A stretch of DNA of 64,000 nt from Cerrena zonata (GCA_038087015.1 JASBNA010000026.1:434001-498000), one strand, 5' to 3'. Positions 12,090-24,600 are shown, numbered from the stretch's first letter. A program made the numbers and translations. Notes: generated by a model not told the origin, from the letters alone.

Positions 12090-12808
12090 GCAACTCTCAA
12101 CAAGAGGAACAACCACCTCATGGGAATCCCTCTGTACCATATCATGACCAGCGTTACGCAACCCGAAGTCACACCCAGGACAGTACCTACTAGACCAAGT
12201 CCATGCTCAGTGGTCACCAGGACACAACGACATTGAAGGCAACGAGGCGGCAGACACTGAAGCGAAAAAAGGCAGCGAGAGGAGAGTCCAGCCCCCCGCA
12301 TCTGCTCCCATTCTTCCTTCGCAAACCTTTGCCAATCAGCACATCATCGACCAAACAGAACATCGTAACGAAGCTGAAAATCAATGCCAAGAAGGAGTGG
12401 AAGAAATCGCCGAGATACAGACACTTTTCCGGCTACAATCACACTCTCCCCTCTCCCAAATTCGTTAAGCTCTCAAAGACCATCAAGAAGCACAAACCCA
12501 GTCTTACCTTCCAACTTCGCACTGGTCACATCCCACTGAATCGCCACCTTCATCGTACCCAGAAAACCCCCTCGCCCGTCTGCCCCACCTGTAACAATGC
12601 CAACGAGACAGTAGATCACTCCCTAATCCAATGCAAGTCATACAGCCACCTGCACTCAGGATTACGAGCCCGATTCCGAGGATGCTCCCTTACCACCTCA
12701 CACATCCCCGCCACAAAAACTTTGAGAAACGCCGGCAATTGCAACGTTCTTTTTATGTTCATAAAAGCAACAAAACATCCGCAAGGCACTTTCTCGAAAC
12801 TGGAATAG
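12086..12808 (+). pseudogene. LINE ORF2 remnant: N-terminal codons fused to RNase H and zinc-binding tail
   Basis: The ATG at 12086 overlaps the ORF1 stop (ATGA), suggesting stop-restart coupling. After MSNSQQEEQPPHGN the frame breaks near 12180. An RNase H motif follows in a different frame (AQWSPGHNDIEGNEAAD), and after a further shift near 12275 the typical C-terminal tail reads LTFQLRTGHIPLNRHLHR, with CPTCNN and HSLIQC as the putative zinc ligands. About 3 kb expected for endonuclease and reverse transcriptase are absent, so it cannot move on its own. Confidence 0.83.
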
Positions 12809-15496
12809 CCGGCTCATATCACCTACGACTCACACTGCCCCCACCGTACACCGCCTCATCTGTCCGCCCTCTCACCGTCTCCTATGCTGCCCACCCCACC
12901 ACCCACCCGCTAAAGCTACCCTCCACCAGACTAGACACTCCGCCACCCCACTGCTTCTCTAGACTACTTCAAACTTTTCCTTCAACGTCTCTCTCCCTTC
13001 TCCCCCACGCACCCCTGCCCCATGATAGTACCGACCTCTTTCTCTCCTTCCCATCTTCATCACTTCATTTCACCATGACCACACCACTGCTCTCAACCCC
13101 TTACAATATCCGTCACTTTCCACATCAATCTCCCCCTTTTCACTCTGTCCTACCGCACTCTCTACACTAATGCCCGTGCCCGCTCGCTCCCCACACTCAC
13201 TCATTACGACATCCTAATTCCTTCCTACGCCACTCAGACCAAGCACATACCTTACCACTTCCATAATCCTTTCCTTATTCTCCCCCTCTAACTTTTATAC
13301 CATAATTCCACATAATCTTCTCTCAGAGCGCATACGCAACAAACCCACACCCCCCTCCCCCCTGCCCCTTATCGCCACCGGGACAGGCTCCGCCCAACCC
13401 TCAACTTTCCATACACACGTACCTGGGTCCACGCGTTCGCTTCTTTTACTTTTCCCTTCGCCTTGTGTCCATGCCCACAGTAGTTACAATACACTCAACC
13501 GCGCCGGTAATGTCTTACATAGCCCTGGCTGCTGCACAAGACAATAAATAGGATTTAAAAAAATTTTAAAAAAGAATACCCTCGCGCCATGCATTGGGTC
13601 CATGGGGAATATTAGGGATAACTGCATCAGGTATAGGGGGAGTTGGACGACCAGTATTTCTGCTTGGAATTGGTTGGCTAGAAGTATTATTGATATGCTG
13701 GAGTGGTTGCCATAACTGGGAGCTAGTAAGAGGTTGTGCTTCAGTGCGTAAATCAGATCGAGGCTGGGGAGTGGAGAAGGCAGCTGGATATGTAACAGAT
13801 GAGATATTGTGGATATGAGAACAATGACCGTGAGCTTGAAGCTGATTTTGAAACGGTGCAAGCTTCCCTTGTTCGATATCGAGACGCAGCCTTTGGAACT
13901 CACGTCCCACGCTACCGAACAGCTCTCGGACCTCACCAATAGCGACAGGAGATGTGAGAATATGATCACCATTGAAACTTCGAGAGGCTTCTCTCTGAAT
14001 GGGGCATAGGGCATCATGGTGAGAGCTTTCTTGACTTGATAATTCATCCAGAAGATAGCGCATAAGCGTATCAGACGATAAGAATCAAATATTATTTATT
14101 TGAATATATCAAGATAAATCTAAAATCTGAACCTGTTCACCTTCTTCCCAACCACCCCACCACCGGATCCGAGAAAGTGCCCAACGCTTTCCTAGTGAAC
14201 AGGATTGAAATCGGTACTGTGCTCCTCCTCGACTAAAAGAGTGAGTAGAATACTCCACACTCAAACCAGCTTTAGAAGCAAACAGGTTGAGACGAGCTTG
14301 GAATGTTGTGATCGATTGGTTGATTGGTATGAACAAGCCCGTTTTGGGCAATCGTTGGGAAAATATACTCTTCGTCTGTTAAAGGACGCTTTAACAAATC
14401 GTCTTCTAAGAATTGAAGCTATCGCTGTACATGGAAACGCATGTCGATAGCAGGGGTGTCCTTCTGATCATACATTCGACCTATAAATAAATAGCTTCAG
14501 AAAATGAGCTGAAATCTAGAATAAATGTGATGTTTACCTGTTGCAGCAGAAGTATTGCCACTTTGACGAATCCGGCCTTTTCGGTTCACTAGATAGACTT
14601 CATCGTGAAGAATGTGGTACGGGTCAGGACCTTCACAATTACGCTTATAGTGTCTGTTCTTGATAGTCGATGTTTCTGAGTTTCTAGATCATGATTCAAT
14701 GAGTATAACATACATTGTTAGAAAGAGAGAAGCAAGCTACCGAGACCACAGGGTAAAAGCAGTAGATGTGTATGCTCGAAACAATAGATGTTCGGCAACA
14801 TAAAGCTGGTTAGAGAGGCTACTAGTCTGAGCGATTTGATTCTCGGGACAGACACTCTCTGACCAATCTAAGTATCATCTTAGTGAGATCTTCATACCGG
14901 GTCGCTTCTGCATGGTTTCGAGCGACATCTTTGCCTTTATCCCGATTGACGACGGAGCGGCGGAGTTCCCCAACAGATGGTGCATTTGCGGGGCTCCCAG
15001 ATATCTTCAAAGTGTCTTCATCAATATGGTATTCGCTACGATATCGGTCGCTATAAAACTGCCAAAATAGACCTAAAACAAACAATATCTTAATATAGAA
15101 AGAACCTACATTTTGTCCCAGAGCTCCTTAAACCCATCGTGAATACCAGATGCGGTATTTCCACCACAACCTCTCGGTTATGTAAAGCTCAAGTGCACGA
15201 ACTGACTGTGTATTTGGACTCGGATCGAATGCTTTAGAAAGCTCTTGCAACTCTTCATGTTGCTTGATGCGGTCTTCGTCGGAGAGTGATCTCTCAGTTT
15301 CGAGTTCAGCTTTCTTACTTGCAATAAGAGCTTTAAGAAATTCTTTTCCGCGCAAAACATACCGGTTATAGCCTTCTACTGTTCTTTGGGATAACAGGTG
15401 ATCTTGTTTTCCCTTGTCTCGGGCTGCTTCTAATGCACCAATGTTCGACACTGATTTCACAGGTGCCTTGATGTTAGAGGAAGTTTTCTTGACCAT

Positions 15497-16282
15497 TATA
15501 AACGATATTGTATGAATTTTAGGATAGAATAAATTTAGCTTCAAGGTAGATAGGTGGGCAATGAGAAGGAAAGCAAGAATAAAAAGATAGGGGGGAATGG
15601 ATGAGTTAGACAGCGGAAGCAAACATAAGATATATTGGGAAGGAGGCCATTGAGAGAGTAGGTGGAAAACACTCATTTCAAGTATGAAAATATGCTACTA
15701 GCATAGTAATTTTAGCGTTTTCTCTGAGAGCGGTACAGATATGATCTCCCCAAAGCGATATCCTAAGGTGTTTGCCCAAGAAGAAAGCCAAAATTGGCTC
15801 AGTGTAGTTGGAAAAAATCATATTAAGTGCGTTAAGTGCATTTAAGCGTACTAACCACTTTGTTTTAGCGGAAATCACTGTAAATCGTGATGATTTACCC
15901 TCCCTCACGTGTTTTACAATCCCAAATAGGAAATAGGACAAGGTCAACCCAACCTGGTAACACAAGAAATGAATCATGTGCAGGAGCCGGGGAATTAAAG
16001 TCTAAGGTACAAGATATGGAAAATAATGCTTCTGTATATCCCCCATGAGTTGGAGACTCATAATTTGAATAAGAGGTCTAAATACTCCACTCTACTTTAC
16101 CATAAGCGCCTTCATATGTCGAAAATAACATATAAATTGTTTATCATGTGGAAAGTTCTTACATCATAGGACTCAAACAGAGCAACATGAGGATCATTAC
16201 AATATCATTTATTGAAGTCTTGTTACAACGACTCATTATTTAGTAACATAGGGAAAATCATAGACAAAGAAATTCCGACTCC
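15497..16282. other. Upstream region of the recombinase relic, no gene recognised
   Basis: Short frames only. The strip just above 15496 should contain the 5' leader of the recombinase gene. I could not find an element boundary. Confidence 0.35.
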
Positions 16283-16620
16283 TATGGTGTACCGGTTGTA
16301 CAATTATTTTCCCGCGTATATATAGTGAATTTCTGCGAGTTGCGCATATATTTCTTGGAAGCGCTCAACATGCGCATAGTTTCTATGCCGGCTCTGGGAA
16401 CTTGCAAATTGCGCACCTATGTAACACGGTGTTTCATTTTCTGAATAGCGACTCGTGCATATTCAAATGTCATTCTATTGATTTCAGTAGCCCTTGAGGC
16501 TTATGGTGTACCAATTGTACAAAAATTTCCGCACATAAATATGATGGTTTTTGGCGTTTTGCGCATATATTTTGGATAAACACGCAACATGCACGCATAT
16601 ATGTGGAGACACATATAAAA
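16283..16620. repeat. Two diverged direct copies of a repeat starting TATGGTGTACC
   Basis: The copies begin at 16283 and 16502, about 219 bp apart. Both run TATGGTGTACC, TTGTACAA, a Ccgc block, TTGCGCATATATTT and CAACATGC in the same order over about 100 bp. The opening GTACCGGTTGTAC is nearly palindromic. These may be two termini or a tandem duplication of an unclassified element. Confidence 0.6.
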
Positions 16621-17099
16621 TTGAATATACATCGAATGTGTACAGAATCGCGCATATAATTTCAAGTGTACATCATTTGCGAATATACTCGGGGGACCAA
16701 CAAAATGCTCAGTACACAATTCGGCTCATTAATAGGGTAATATACATATGTTTAGCACGAAAACTTGGATCAAGAAGTTTTGTGCAAATATTAACGGGAT
16801 ATCACATGCACAATATATTCGCAAGTGTTATACATTCATTCATTTAGAGTACTCAAACTTGCATATCTAAAACACACGGAGAATTCAGGGAACCTCAAAT
16901 GAGCGAAGTATTTGTAGCATTAAATTGAGGACCGACTAGAAACATGCGAGTGTTCCGGGTAATAACATTGCAACACCAGTAAGTACAGCAGAAAGCGGAT
17001 ACCAATGAAAGAAATAAGAGACGGGAGGGCGTGAAAGCGGAGGTGACAGCGTAGATCTCCCTTGTTTGAATGAGTTAAAGACAACTAGTATCCCCGCAG

Positions 17100-17831
17100 T
17101 GCTCTGCTTAACCATCGAACATCTCAAGTCGAGATGGAGAGCATCTAGTATATGGAGATACAAAGGCAAACAAGAAAACAAAACATGCAGAGGGAAGAGG
17201 ACGTACTTGATAGAACTATCTCGACTATCAAAACTGGGATAACTCATCGCAGACGAAGGTGGTCTTTGCTCGACCGAGGTTTCCTCATCAAGAAGTTTCT
17301 CCCTAGTGGACCTCTCACCCATAGCTGGTACCTGACTTGCGGCTGTCAGTGACTCAGTGGTGTCGATGGTGAGTGTTTAGGTGACACGTTTGAGATGGTA
17401 GGGGTCGTCACCAACCTGGGAACTGGTTGAGGAGGAATATCGACTGCAGCCTCGAGGATCCTGCTATAAAGTTGTCGCCGAGAACAGGCTGGTGAAATGA
17501 TGACTTGGAGTTGAAGGCCTGGGTAGCGTAGAGGACCGAGGAGGGTTGAGCGGAGGGCGAGTATAGATGACATGAGTACTCAGCTGAGTCGGCATACCGT
17601 CTGAGTACGCGGGCGGCTAACGTCTCAGGGCTTGGTTGCCCTCCCTCCCTAGGCTCAGCTACAGCCTCAACCCAGGACGAAGACAATCGTCTACTTCTCC
17701 ACTCCCCTGACAAAGAAACATCCCAAATTACACCCCTTTCTGAGCATACAAGGCTTACCATGTAGCCAAATAATACAAAGGAAGATAGCCTAGATTTGTT
17801 GAATGAAGCAATATCTGGGACCCCAGCTACC
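17100..17831 (-). CDS. Possible small spliced gene, unrecognised
   Basis: The minus strand offers an ATG at 17831 (MVAGVPDIASFNKSRL) followed by a good donor near 17760, and a downstream frame reading AMGERSTREKLLDEE ending at a donor near 17203. I could not build one consistent spliced frame, and no family is recognised. It may be noise. Confidence 0.18.
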
Positions 17832-18094
17832 ATGACAGAACTTGGAGCATAACCACAAATATATAAGACAGAGTACTATGAAGAACAGTATTAGAAGTGA
17901 AACTTGCAACAGGCTATACTAACCCTAGGGCTAAGAAAAAGTTTGTCCAATACTTAGGACAGCTAGACTATGCTATGAGGGATACCTCATAACCTACTAT
18001 AAATATGATTTTACCTTACCAATATCAATGTGTGTTTGGAGAGTATATTCTACTTCAGGGAGCATATTGCTTAGCAAAATATCATTATCATCAT

Positions 18095-18500
18095 TTCCAT
18101 TATATATGACATGTATCATATATTGTTGGGTTTGTATTATACATGTATTATACACCGTTGGATTTGCGTTGTTGCACAATTACAGAAACGATTTTCCTGC
18201 GCAAGAAATAAAATGCACAATTAAGGTACTATTTCTTCATCGTTTAACATGTTCTATACACTGTTGGATTCGTCTTCTCAAGGGGAATCCAACAATGCCT
18301 CTTGCGCGCGCCTAGCCTATCTGTGCGCGGCACAACAATGAAAACAAATTTCTTGAGCAGGGGCTCAAACACCACATTGAGAGCTCATTTCCTACCCACT
18401 GCTCATGTGTTATATACCATTTGATTCATATTTCAGAAGTGGATCCAATGGTATATTTTTGCTGCACCTAGCATGCCTGTGTGCGGCATGATTTACCATT
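18095..18500. repeat. Repeated hairpin modules, two diverged copies
   Basis: The segments at about 18250-18335 and 18412-18490 share order and structure. Each has a stem (TGTTGGATTC with GAATCCAACA in the first; TATACCATT with AATGGTATA in the second), followed by a CCTAGC-centred second hairpin closed by TGCGCGGCA or TGTGCGGCA. A fragment, TATACACCGTTGGATTTGCG, lies at about 18150. No coding function is apparent. Confidence 0.5.
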
Positions 18501-18844
18501 CACTATGCAGCACCTACCTCTAAACTTGACCATCCTCATCATATACCAAGTTATATCTACCTATTGCAATTGAAATGAAGTCTCAAAGTGGTCCCAGTCT
18601 AATTCTAGTACATCTGCTCCTCAAGGTCCCCAAGCTCAAATCATGTTTTTTTCATCAATTATCACTCCAGTATGCTTCAAGTTTCTAGAACATATTTTAC
18701 AAATCACTCTTTTCACACATTTTTTGACCCTCCAACATCCCTCTATACAATGCAGCACTACCCCAATAATGATCTACACATTCAGTATTTTACCCCAAAA
18801 GTACCCCCCTCTCCTCCCCCTCCCTCCAGATTGCCTATCCCTTA

Positions 18845-20052
18845 GGGCCCGTTCGGTGACACACCCATGGGCCCATGGGGATGGGGCGGGAGTAGCCGTC
18901 CTGCCATTTATGGTAGGTCGCGATTTGAACAGCAAATCCGCCCCCCACCACCCGTTCGGGTGACACGATGGGGTGATCGCGCGTGATGGGTGCTTGTCAC
19001 CCTTCCCTATTAGTAACTAGTAACAAGCGGCGCCGGGCGCACATACCCGACCCCTAAGTAATCTGTTAACCTCCCTTAAATAATGAGAAATAAAAGTTAA
19101 AACAAAATGAAAGAAAAAAACATGTTAATCTTCCTAAGACTATTGCTAGGGTTCGTTGGCTTGTACTCCAGCTCCTATGACTGTTGTTGGTATGGCTCCT
19201 CCGCTCCCGTCTTCGACGGAAGCTTCGTCGCCTTGTGAAGGCTGCTGCTCCTCCGCTTCTGTCTTCGACAGAAGCTCCGTCGCACTGCCATGTATGGATC
19301 TCGGCAAGTTGCGTAGGTTTGTAGCAGAATTGGTGTTCGGCAAAGAGCGGTTGTCGAACGGTCACGTGAAAAGGTCGATGTCACAATAGATAACAAAAAG
19401 GTCGATGTCACAATAGATAACAAAAAGGTCGATGTCACAATAGATAACAAAAAGGTCGATGTCACAATAGATAACCAACCCTAGAGGGTCGGAATACTTT
19501 GAGAATTGTTCATACCGCTGCCAATATTTGCCAACGTCAACACTTTTGCTTCAAAGGGAATACAAGCTCTGCCTCATTATTACTATCATAATTATCTTGT
19601 TTTTAGTCTACCTAAGATGATGTGTATCACTACCACTAGAACTGGTAGGCCCCAGATTTAAAGCAATTTTAACCTCATTTCAAACTCTGTAGTAGTCTAA
19701 ATTAATTACTTCTTTTTTGTCACCTAATCATCGCAAAAGTTATGATCATGTCCTAATGTGCCCATGCAACATGTCAATTTCATGTATATATGAGTGAGAA
19801 ACTTTAGATTTTGTCTAAGCTTAAGTAAATCCACTATATTAATAATTTGTTATATGTATAATTATCTATCAAATTCGAAATGTTAACGATATTATGTCTA
19901 CAGATAGAACATCAGTCACACTGTGACCCGACGTAACTAGTCTGTGACACACCCGCCCTTGGGCCCACCGAACTCACCAACACCCTCCCTCAGGCGGCCC
20001 GGAACTCCGCCCCATCCCCATGGGCCCATGGGTCATGTCACCGAACGGGCCC
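18845..20052. mobile_element. TIR element with about 47 bp GGGCCCGTTCGG termini
   Basis: The left end GGGCCCGTTCGGTGACA and the right end TGTCACCGAACGGGCCC continue inward as matching CCCATGGGCCCATGGGG blocks. TA flanks both ends (18843-18844, 20053-20054), compatible with a TA target duplication, although the symmetric TTA/TAA flanks make this ambiguous. It is 1.2 kb, has no transposase and contains a 4-copy tandem repeat. Confidence 0.82.
19368..19475. repeat. Tandem repeat, 27 bp x 4
   Basis: The unit contains AAGGTCGATGTCACAATAG and ends GATAAC. The four copies are nearly identical. It lies within the 18845-20052 element and is probably a slippage or subterminal-binding array. Confidence 0.9.
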
Positions 20053-20055
20053 TAA

Positions 20056-21894
20056 CAGTTTTCTAGGTGAGTTGCCCAATATGGTAATTATATTATATTT
20101 TCACTTGATTATTGTGGACTGTAAATGTGGCAGTGGGACTGCAAATGTCTCACCAAAGGGACTCGGAATCTCAGAAAGAAGTAACTTTTTACAGTCTCCC
20201 TCTAGCCCAGTCCACTTGAGCGGGTCTTATGGAAACTGTTTCGACCTATTTGAGTTACCAGTAGCGTGGGAAACTGTTAGCGCCCTGTTCAATGCAAGAG
20301 AAGGCACTGCTGCACTTCACCTTGATCCTCCAGGCCCTCTGTCGGAAGCTCCTCGATACTTCGAGTAGTTTCCTCAGGGTGGTTTCTAGCTGCAAGAATG
20401 TTGTCAAAACATCGCTGTAATGTGGAGGCCAACGTTTAATGCCGCCTATCGCATCAACTTCGTCGATGTTCTGTTGTCTCTCCACCGCCTTGGAGTCTCC
20501 ACGACGTACGACGAACAGCCTTTCACTTTCTTGCGTTCTCATCACGAGTGTCTCCCATCAGCGTGGCTTCTTCGGGGCGTGTAATTCCTCACTAGTCTTG
20601 TCGCATCGGTATGCGTCATCATGTGTTTTTAGATGCATTCCGACTGAAGTGCCTTTCCACTCTTATTTGTAGAGGTTTCTTGATAGTCACTGTGTGTATT
20701 GTCTGTGGCATTGTTTAAAGACTGATTAGCTGATGTGACTTAGCTCCAACTGATCTTATGGAGTGTGATTGAGGCAATGGACCAGACTAAAACACATTCC
20801 AGCCGTGCCTTCCGTGCGATAGCTAGCTATCTTGCATGGGCGGCGGACTTCTTTGTACCTTGCAGCCCAGGTAGCCTATCTGCTGGCTATATGTCTTGTG
20901 TTGGTGGAGAGGTTTCTCGTATCATGCGACACTGGTTGTTAGTGGACGACTCGAGACTACGGAGTACGATCGAGGCGATGCACAATATTCTGCTCCCATT
21001 TCTGCATCAGGTTGACAACACGCTCCTGGGATTGTTCTTGTGGCCTATCGGGGAAGGCACTAGTTCACAAATGTTGGAGGACCCGTTTCTGATCGACAGC
21101 CGGTCAACATATACACCGTGCGTCTGTTTTACTACATTTTCGTACCTCTAGATCTCTTTATTAATCTAGGCTCCTCTCCTTGAGGGCGCTCCAGGCTCTC
21201 TACTGCTCATCGTCTACAGACACGATCCAAATCCCGACATCAGATGTTTGCATGTGCAGCGATCGACCGTAGTGACACATTGTATGTTCATTATGTGCTT
21301 TCATAAAGTCTCTCACTGATGCGCTCCGAACAATTCTAGGCTTTGACTTGGGCATCATAGCGATCGAAGGCGGACATGTAGGGTGAAGGAGTACAGTTGC
21401 TGTCATGCTTCTACTTGTGTTCTACTCTTCTTGTCTATGGTACCCTCAATCCAGATAATGTGGACAAGCCGATTCTCAATTCTCAACATTGTTATGATCC
21501 AACCTGTTATACCTATTGTTATTGAAATGGTTTTGAAGGGCTTATATACACATTCAATACCTATGGTGATAATAAAAGGCCGTTTCTGAGAAATGGGATT
21601 TGCCCAATTCTGAATAAAGTTAGCCTCATTTGTGTACTTATTGGTTTGAAAATAATTTACCAAGTAAAATATGTGTGTAAGTCCATTGGTGTAAAATCTG
21701 TCCCCCGATGTCGATGTATGCTCGAAGTATGACTTCCTTGGCAAGCTTATTTTGTAACTTTCACAATGCGTGGAATAAAGGATTCTTGCTCGATTACACC
21801 GCCAGCCCGGGCTGAGCTGATTTTCAGAGTTTTGATGGAGAGTGGTATACTAGCGCGCAGAGATGTGAGTGTTGTCGTCCAGATGTCACATATA
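20056..21894. other. Unassigned stretch
   Basis: Several 60-130 codon frames exist on both strands (for example plus 20765-21151 and minus 20255-20545), but none shows a family I recognise and no exon chain was convincing. It could be an old gene relic between two TIR elements. Confidence 0.35.
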
Positions 21895-22581
21895 CAGTGT
21901 AGGACGGGTCCTTTACACGGCACTACTCCTTTACACACCTCAATGAAAAGTCCTGTAGCATTTGGCTTCTGGCCACAAACTTGTAGCCTATGTAAAGCAA
22001 CCATATAGAGCCTTCATCTTTTGCAGTTTCAGAGTTTTCAGTGCAGTTGTTGCCATCCGAGGTGAAAAACATATGTCTGGAATGTGAAAGCGAAATTTCA
22101 TTCTGCCCCGGGAACTAATTGAAACAAGCTGTTGTGTCCTCGGATGCTCATGGCAGACTTTTCCAAGTGACTCTTAATAACACCAAATACTTTATTGAGA
22201 CATTAGCCTGTATCTCCTTTTCCCATGTTCTAACCGGTGGTTCGAGGAGAGCAATGTACACTCGTCTGAGTCACAGCGAGTCACAGAAACTCACACTGTA
22301 ACAGGCGATCTGTAGAGAGCGAGGATCATATTGTTACTAAATATAGTAATTATCGACTTCCATAAGGCGTGATGTGACTGTGTAAAGGACCTATTACACA
22401 GGTAAAACCACTGAAATGTGAGTTACACAGGTTTGGCACCTCCATTTATTCTCAAACCTCACATAATACATATTAAAGCTATTCTAAAGCCTGCCATCCA
22501 CCCCATTTTGGTAGAAGTAACACCCAGCGACAGGGAATGACATAGGAAATTTGGGCGTGTAAAGGACCCGTCCTACACTGT
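21895..22581. mobile_element. TIR element with CAGTGTAGGACGGGTCC termini and TA duplication
   Basis: The left end CAGTGTAGGACGGGTCCTTT is mirrored at the right by AAAGGACCCGTCCTACACTG. TA lies immediately outside at 21893-21894 and 22582-22583, as in Tc1/mariner-type MITEs. It is 687 bp and non-coding. A shorter internal GTGTAAAGGACC motif occurs near 22380. Confidence 0.87.
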
Positions 22582-22583
22582 AT

Positions 22584-24598
22584 TAAGAAACAACAATAGG
22601 TTTCGAGTCAGTACCGCTCAATACCCCTCTCTTATCCGCACTCCATATAATTCAGACCTTGTTTAAACCTGTGAAGGATCTCAACTGTATAGACTATTAT
22701 GTGAGCTTTGTCACATATCCCCAATGTAATTTGGTCAGACCCTGTCCATCTCTGTACTTGCTCTGTGAGCATGGTGGCTGCTTGATGATGTAGTGCTGCC
22801 GACAGTAATGATACTGGGGCCCAATGTGTATATTGCCATAATGATAATATCATACAAAGATTTGACGTAAGAGTACAAAGTATAAAAGTAACGATTCTGA
22901 TCAAACTAGCATGAGCTGAATCTTCGATGTTGAAACTAACATGTACTGCATTCCTTAGTTTGATGGCGAATTTTGTACCTCAACCCATCAAACACGAGTT
23001 ACCTAAGTCAGGAAGAGTGTTTTCCTAGAGACGATGTCAGCGAGTGTCATCTCTAGAGTCCAGATAGGAATATGTATAACATACACAAGCGAACATTGGA
23101 GTCAAAGAATATTGATGATGGACCTTAGAACAATAATCATATAGCGTGAAGGGCAGAAAACCTGGAGATGGACCTGGTGAGTGTGAACATTGGGTGAATT
23201 GACACTTGTTGTCGATGTGATGGTACCAATAAAACATACCTCTGAGATGATGTATTGTACTGAAGAGCCACAATAACGCGTATGGGAATGTAAGTCCAAT
23301 ATATTAACGATATAATAATGTACTTACCTACGGCCGAAAAACCCGACAAGTCTCCTTTCTTTAAACGGGATGGTAAAGCGACCAAGTTGATCGTTCAAGT
23401 TCCAATGCCGAGCGAGACAATAGCCACGTCTTGGATAGTTACCTAGTTATCAGGCCCTGAGACTTCTTAGGGTGCACACTTCGAGCAAGGATACAGATAA
23501 GCTATAGAGGTTTGACTCTATGTCTGAGCAAAGAAGATGGTCGAAGGGATGAAAGCGTGAATTCAGCTGCGAGCATGTCAAAATGTGGAACGTCTAGTTT
23601 TACCACGAAATCCATCTGTATGAGTCTAACATGCATATTATACCGCTCCGATGATATTACAGCGTGAAGCTGAGACCCACAGAGACGCCAATGTATCTTA
23701 TGTTAACGAGCTTCCAATCCATCCATCCATCCATATACATATACATAAAAGGGGTCGGCCCCTTTTTTGGTAGTCAACTGAGCAATCTGATTGTGGTCTC
23801 GTACCCAGCCGTTAGAGGTCGCACCCCACCACCGCACTCGGCTCTTGGGACGGGAATCAGGGCCCCCGCTCGGTTTCAAGCTGAACATTTCGAAGAATTA
23901 TCTCGAAATTTCCGTATTTTCCTCCAGTACTTCTTTTATGTAAGTTCCTAGGGGTTCCATACTGGAGTGTATATATATCAAGTGGAGGATGGAGCACATG
24001 GTCCCAACCCCCAAGTCTTTTATTTAACTTAATAATATTTCTGTTTAATGCTACCCATTCTTTCATGCATAAATGTTCAATATTTGTGGTAAGTAATGCT
24101 ACTGGGTAATTCATCCTATGTCACTATTTTAGGTATAATAATGTATTTGTTTAAGAATAATAACAGTACTTTCCACAATATTGAAGGTTAAGTATAACAA
24201 GGTAAGTACAACCATGTTTCTAACCTTGCCCGCCCATGTGGAAATCAGTGTCACGAAGGAGAAGGAAAATATACAAATGCATGGAGATCGACATGCTCGC
24301 CAAGTAGGCCAGCAAGGGAATATGTAGCACTGCCAGGCTGGAACCGTGCGACAGAGCTGCCAGTGCCCACCGGCAGCGGAGGATGGGCGCCCGGGCTTGT
24401 AGGCGCGCAAATGGGCGGCCTTTTCCACCTTGCCACAGCGCCAGCCACACGGCATGCGCAGTAGCCACACTCCATACATGGACATTACACTCATTAAATC
24501 TGCGTGAATAACTCATGGAGTGGAACTTCAGTATTCTCACTTCTGATATCTATTGGTGCGTCACCCTACACTATGTACTCGATGCCGCAATGTTCTTA
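22584..24598. other. Unassigned stretch with minor simple repeats
   Basis: No gene is recognised. At about 23718-23735 there is a short ATCC microsatellite, and at about 23747-23770 a GC-rich palindrome, AAAAGGGGTCGGCCCCTTTT. Short frames on both strands look like chance. Confidence 0.35.
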
Positions 24599-24600
24599 TA

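Larger units (their letters stand above)
9867..13573 (+). mobile_element. Tad1-like LINE, internally deleted, with 13 bp target duplication
   Basis: It is flanked by the direct repeat GAATACCCTCGCG at 9854-9866 and 13574-13586. It holds ORF1 (gag-like), the start of ORF2, an RNase H relic, a zinc-binding tail, a C-rich 3' region and an A-rich end at about 13553-13573. The endonuclease and reverse transcriptase are missing: ORF2 jumps from its first 30 or so codons to RNase H near 12180. It is an insertion into the minus-strand recombinase gene. Confidence 0.9.
9455..15496 (-). pseudogene. Crypton-like tyrosine recombinase with C-terminal GCR1_C-like domain, decayed and LINE-interrupted
   Basis: Start at 15496 (MVKKTSSNIK). 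Pieces in order: a core-binding-like region (YNRYVLRGKEFLKALIASKK, then ASGIHDGFKELWDKM); a middle region (RNHAEATRYEDLTKMI, TSTAFTLWSR); the recombinase core (DEEYIFPTIAQNG, THSFSRGGAQYRF, IRWWGGWEEGEQ); the putative nucleophile Tyr in MRYLLDEL; and a C-terminal domain (WREGIQQWDEP, KALKDRPLQWY, FLDEFPEVEQSIKMLL) resembling the GCR1_C DNA-binding domain found in fungal Cryptons. Damage: frameshifts near 15171, 14850 and 14330; an in-frame TAG in FHVQR-stop-LQFLE near 14425; the HxxR Arg replaced by Ser; and a LINE inserted at 9867-13573. Removing the LINE and one target copy joins NAWREG directly to IQQWDEP in frame. The assignment is by motif order, not by database search. Confidence 0.72.

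Noticed and set aside
13594..13818. Plus-strand frame antisense to the recombinase C-terminus
   Set aside because: It is the shadow of the minus-strand coding exon, which has recognisable motifs.
18250..18500. CRISPR-like repeat array
   Set aside because: Only two diverged copies with no regular spacer, and the genome is eukaryotic.
23747..23770. GC palindrome AAAAGGGGTCGGCCCCTTTT as a terminator
   Set aside because: Intrinsic terminators are not a fungal nuclear feature, and no gene ends here.
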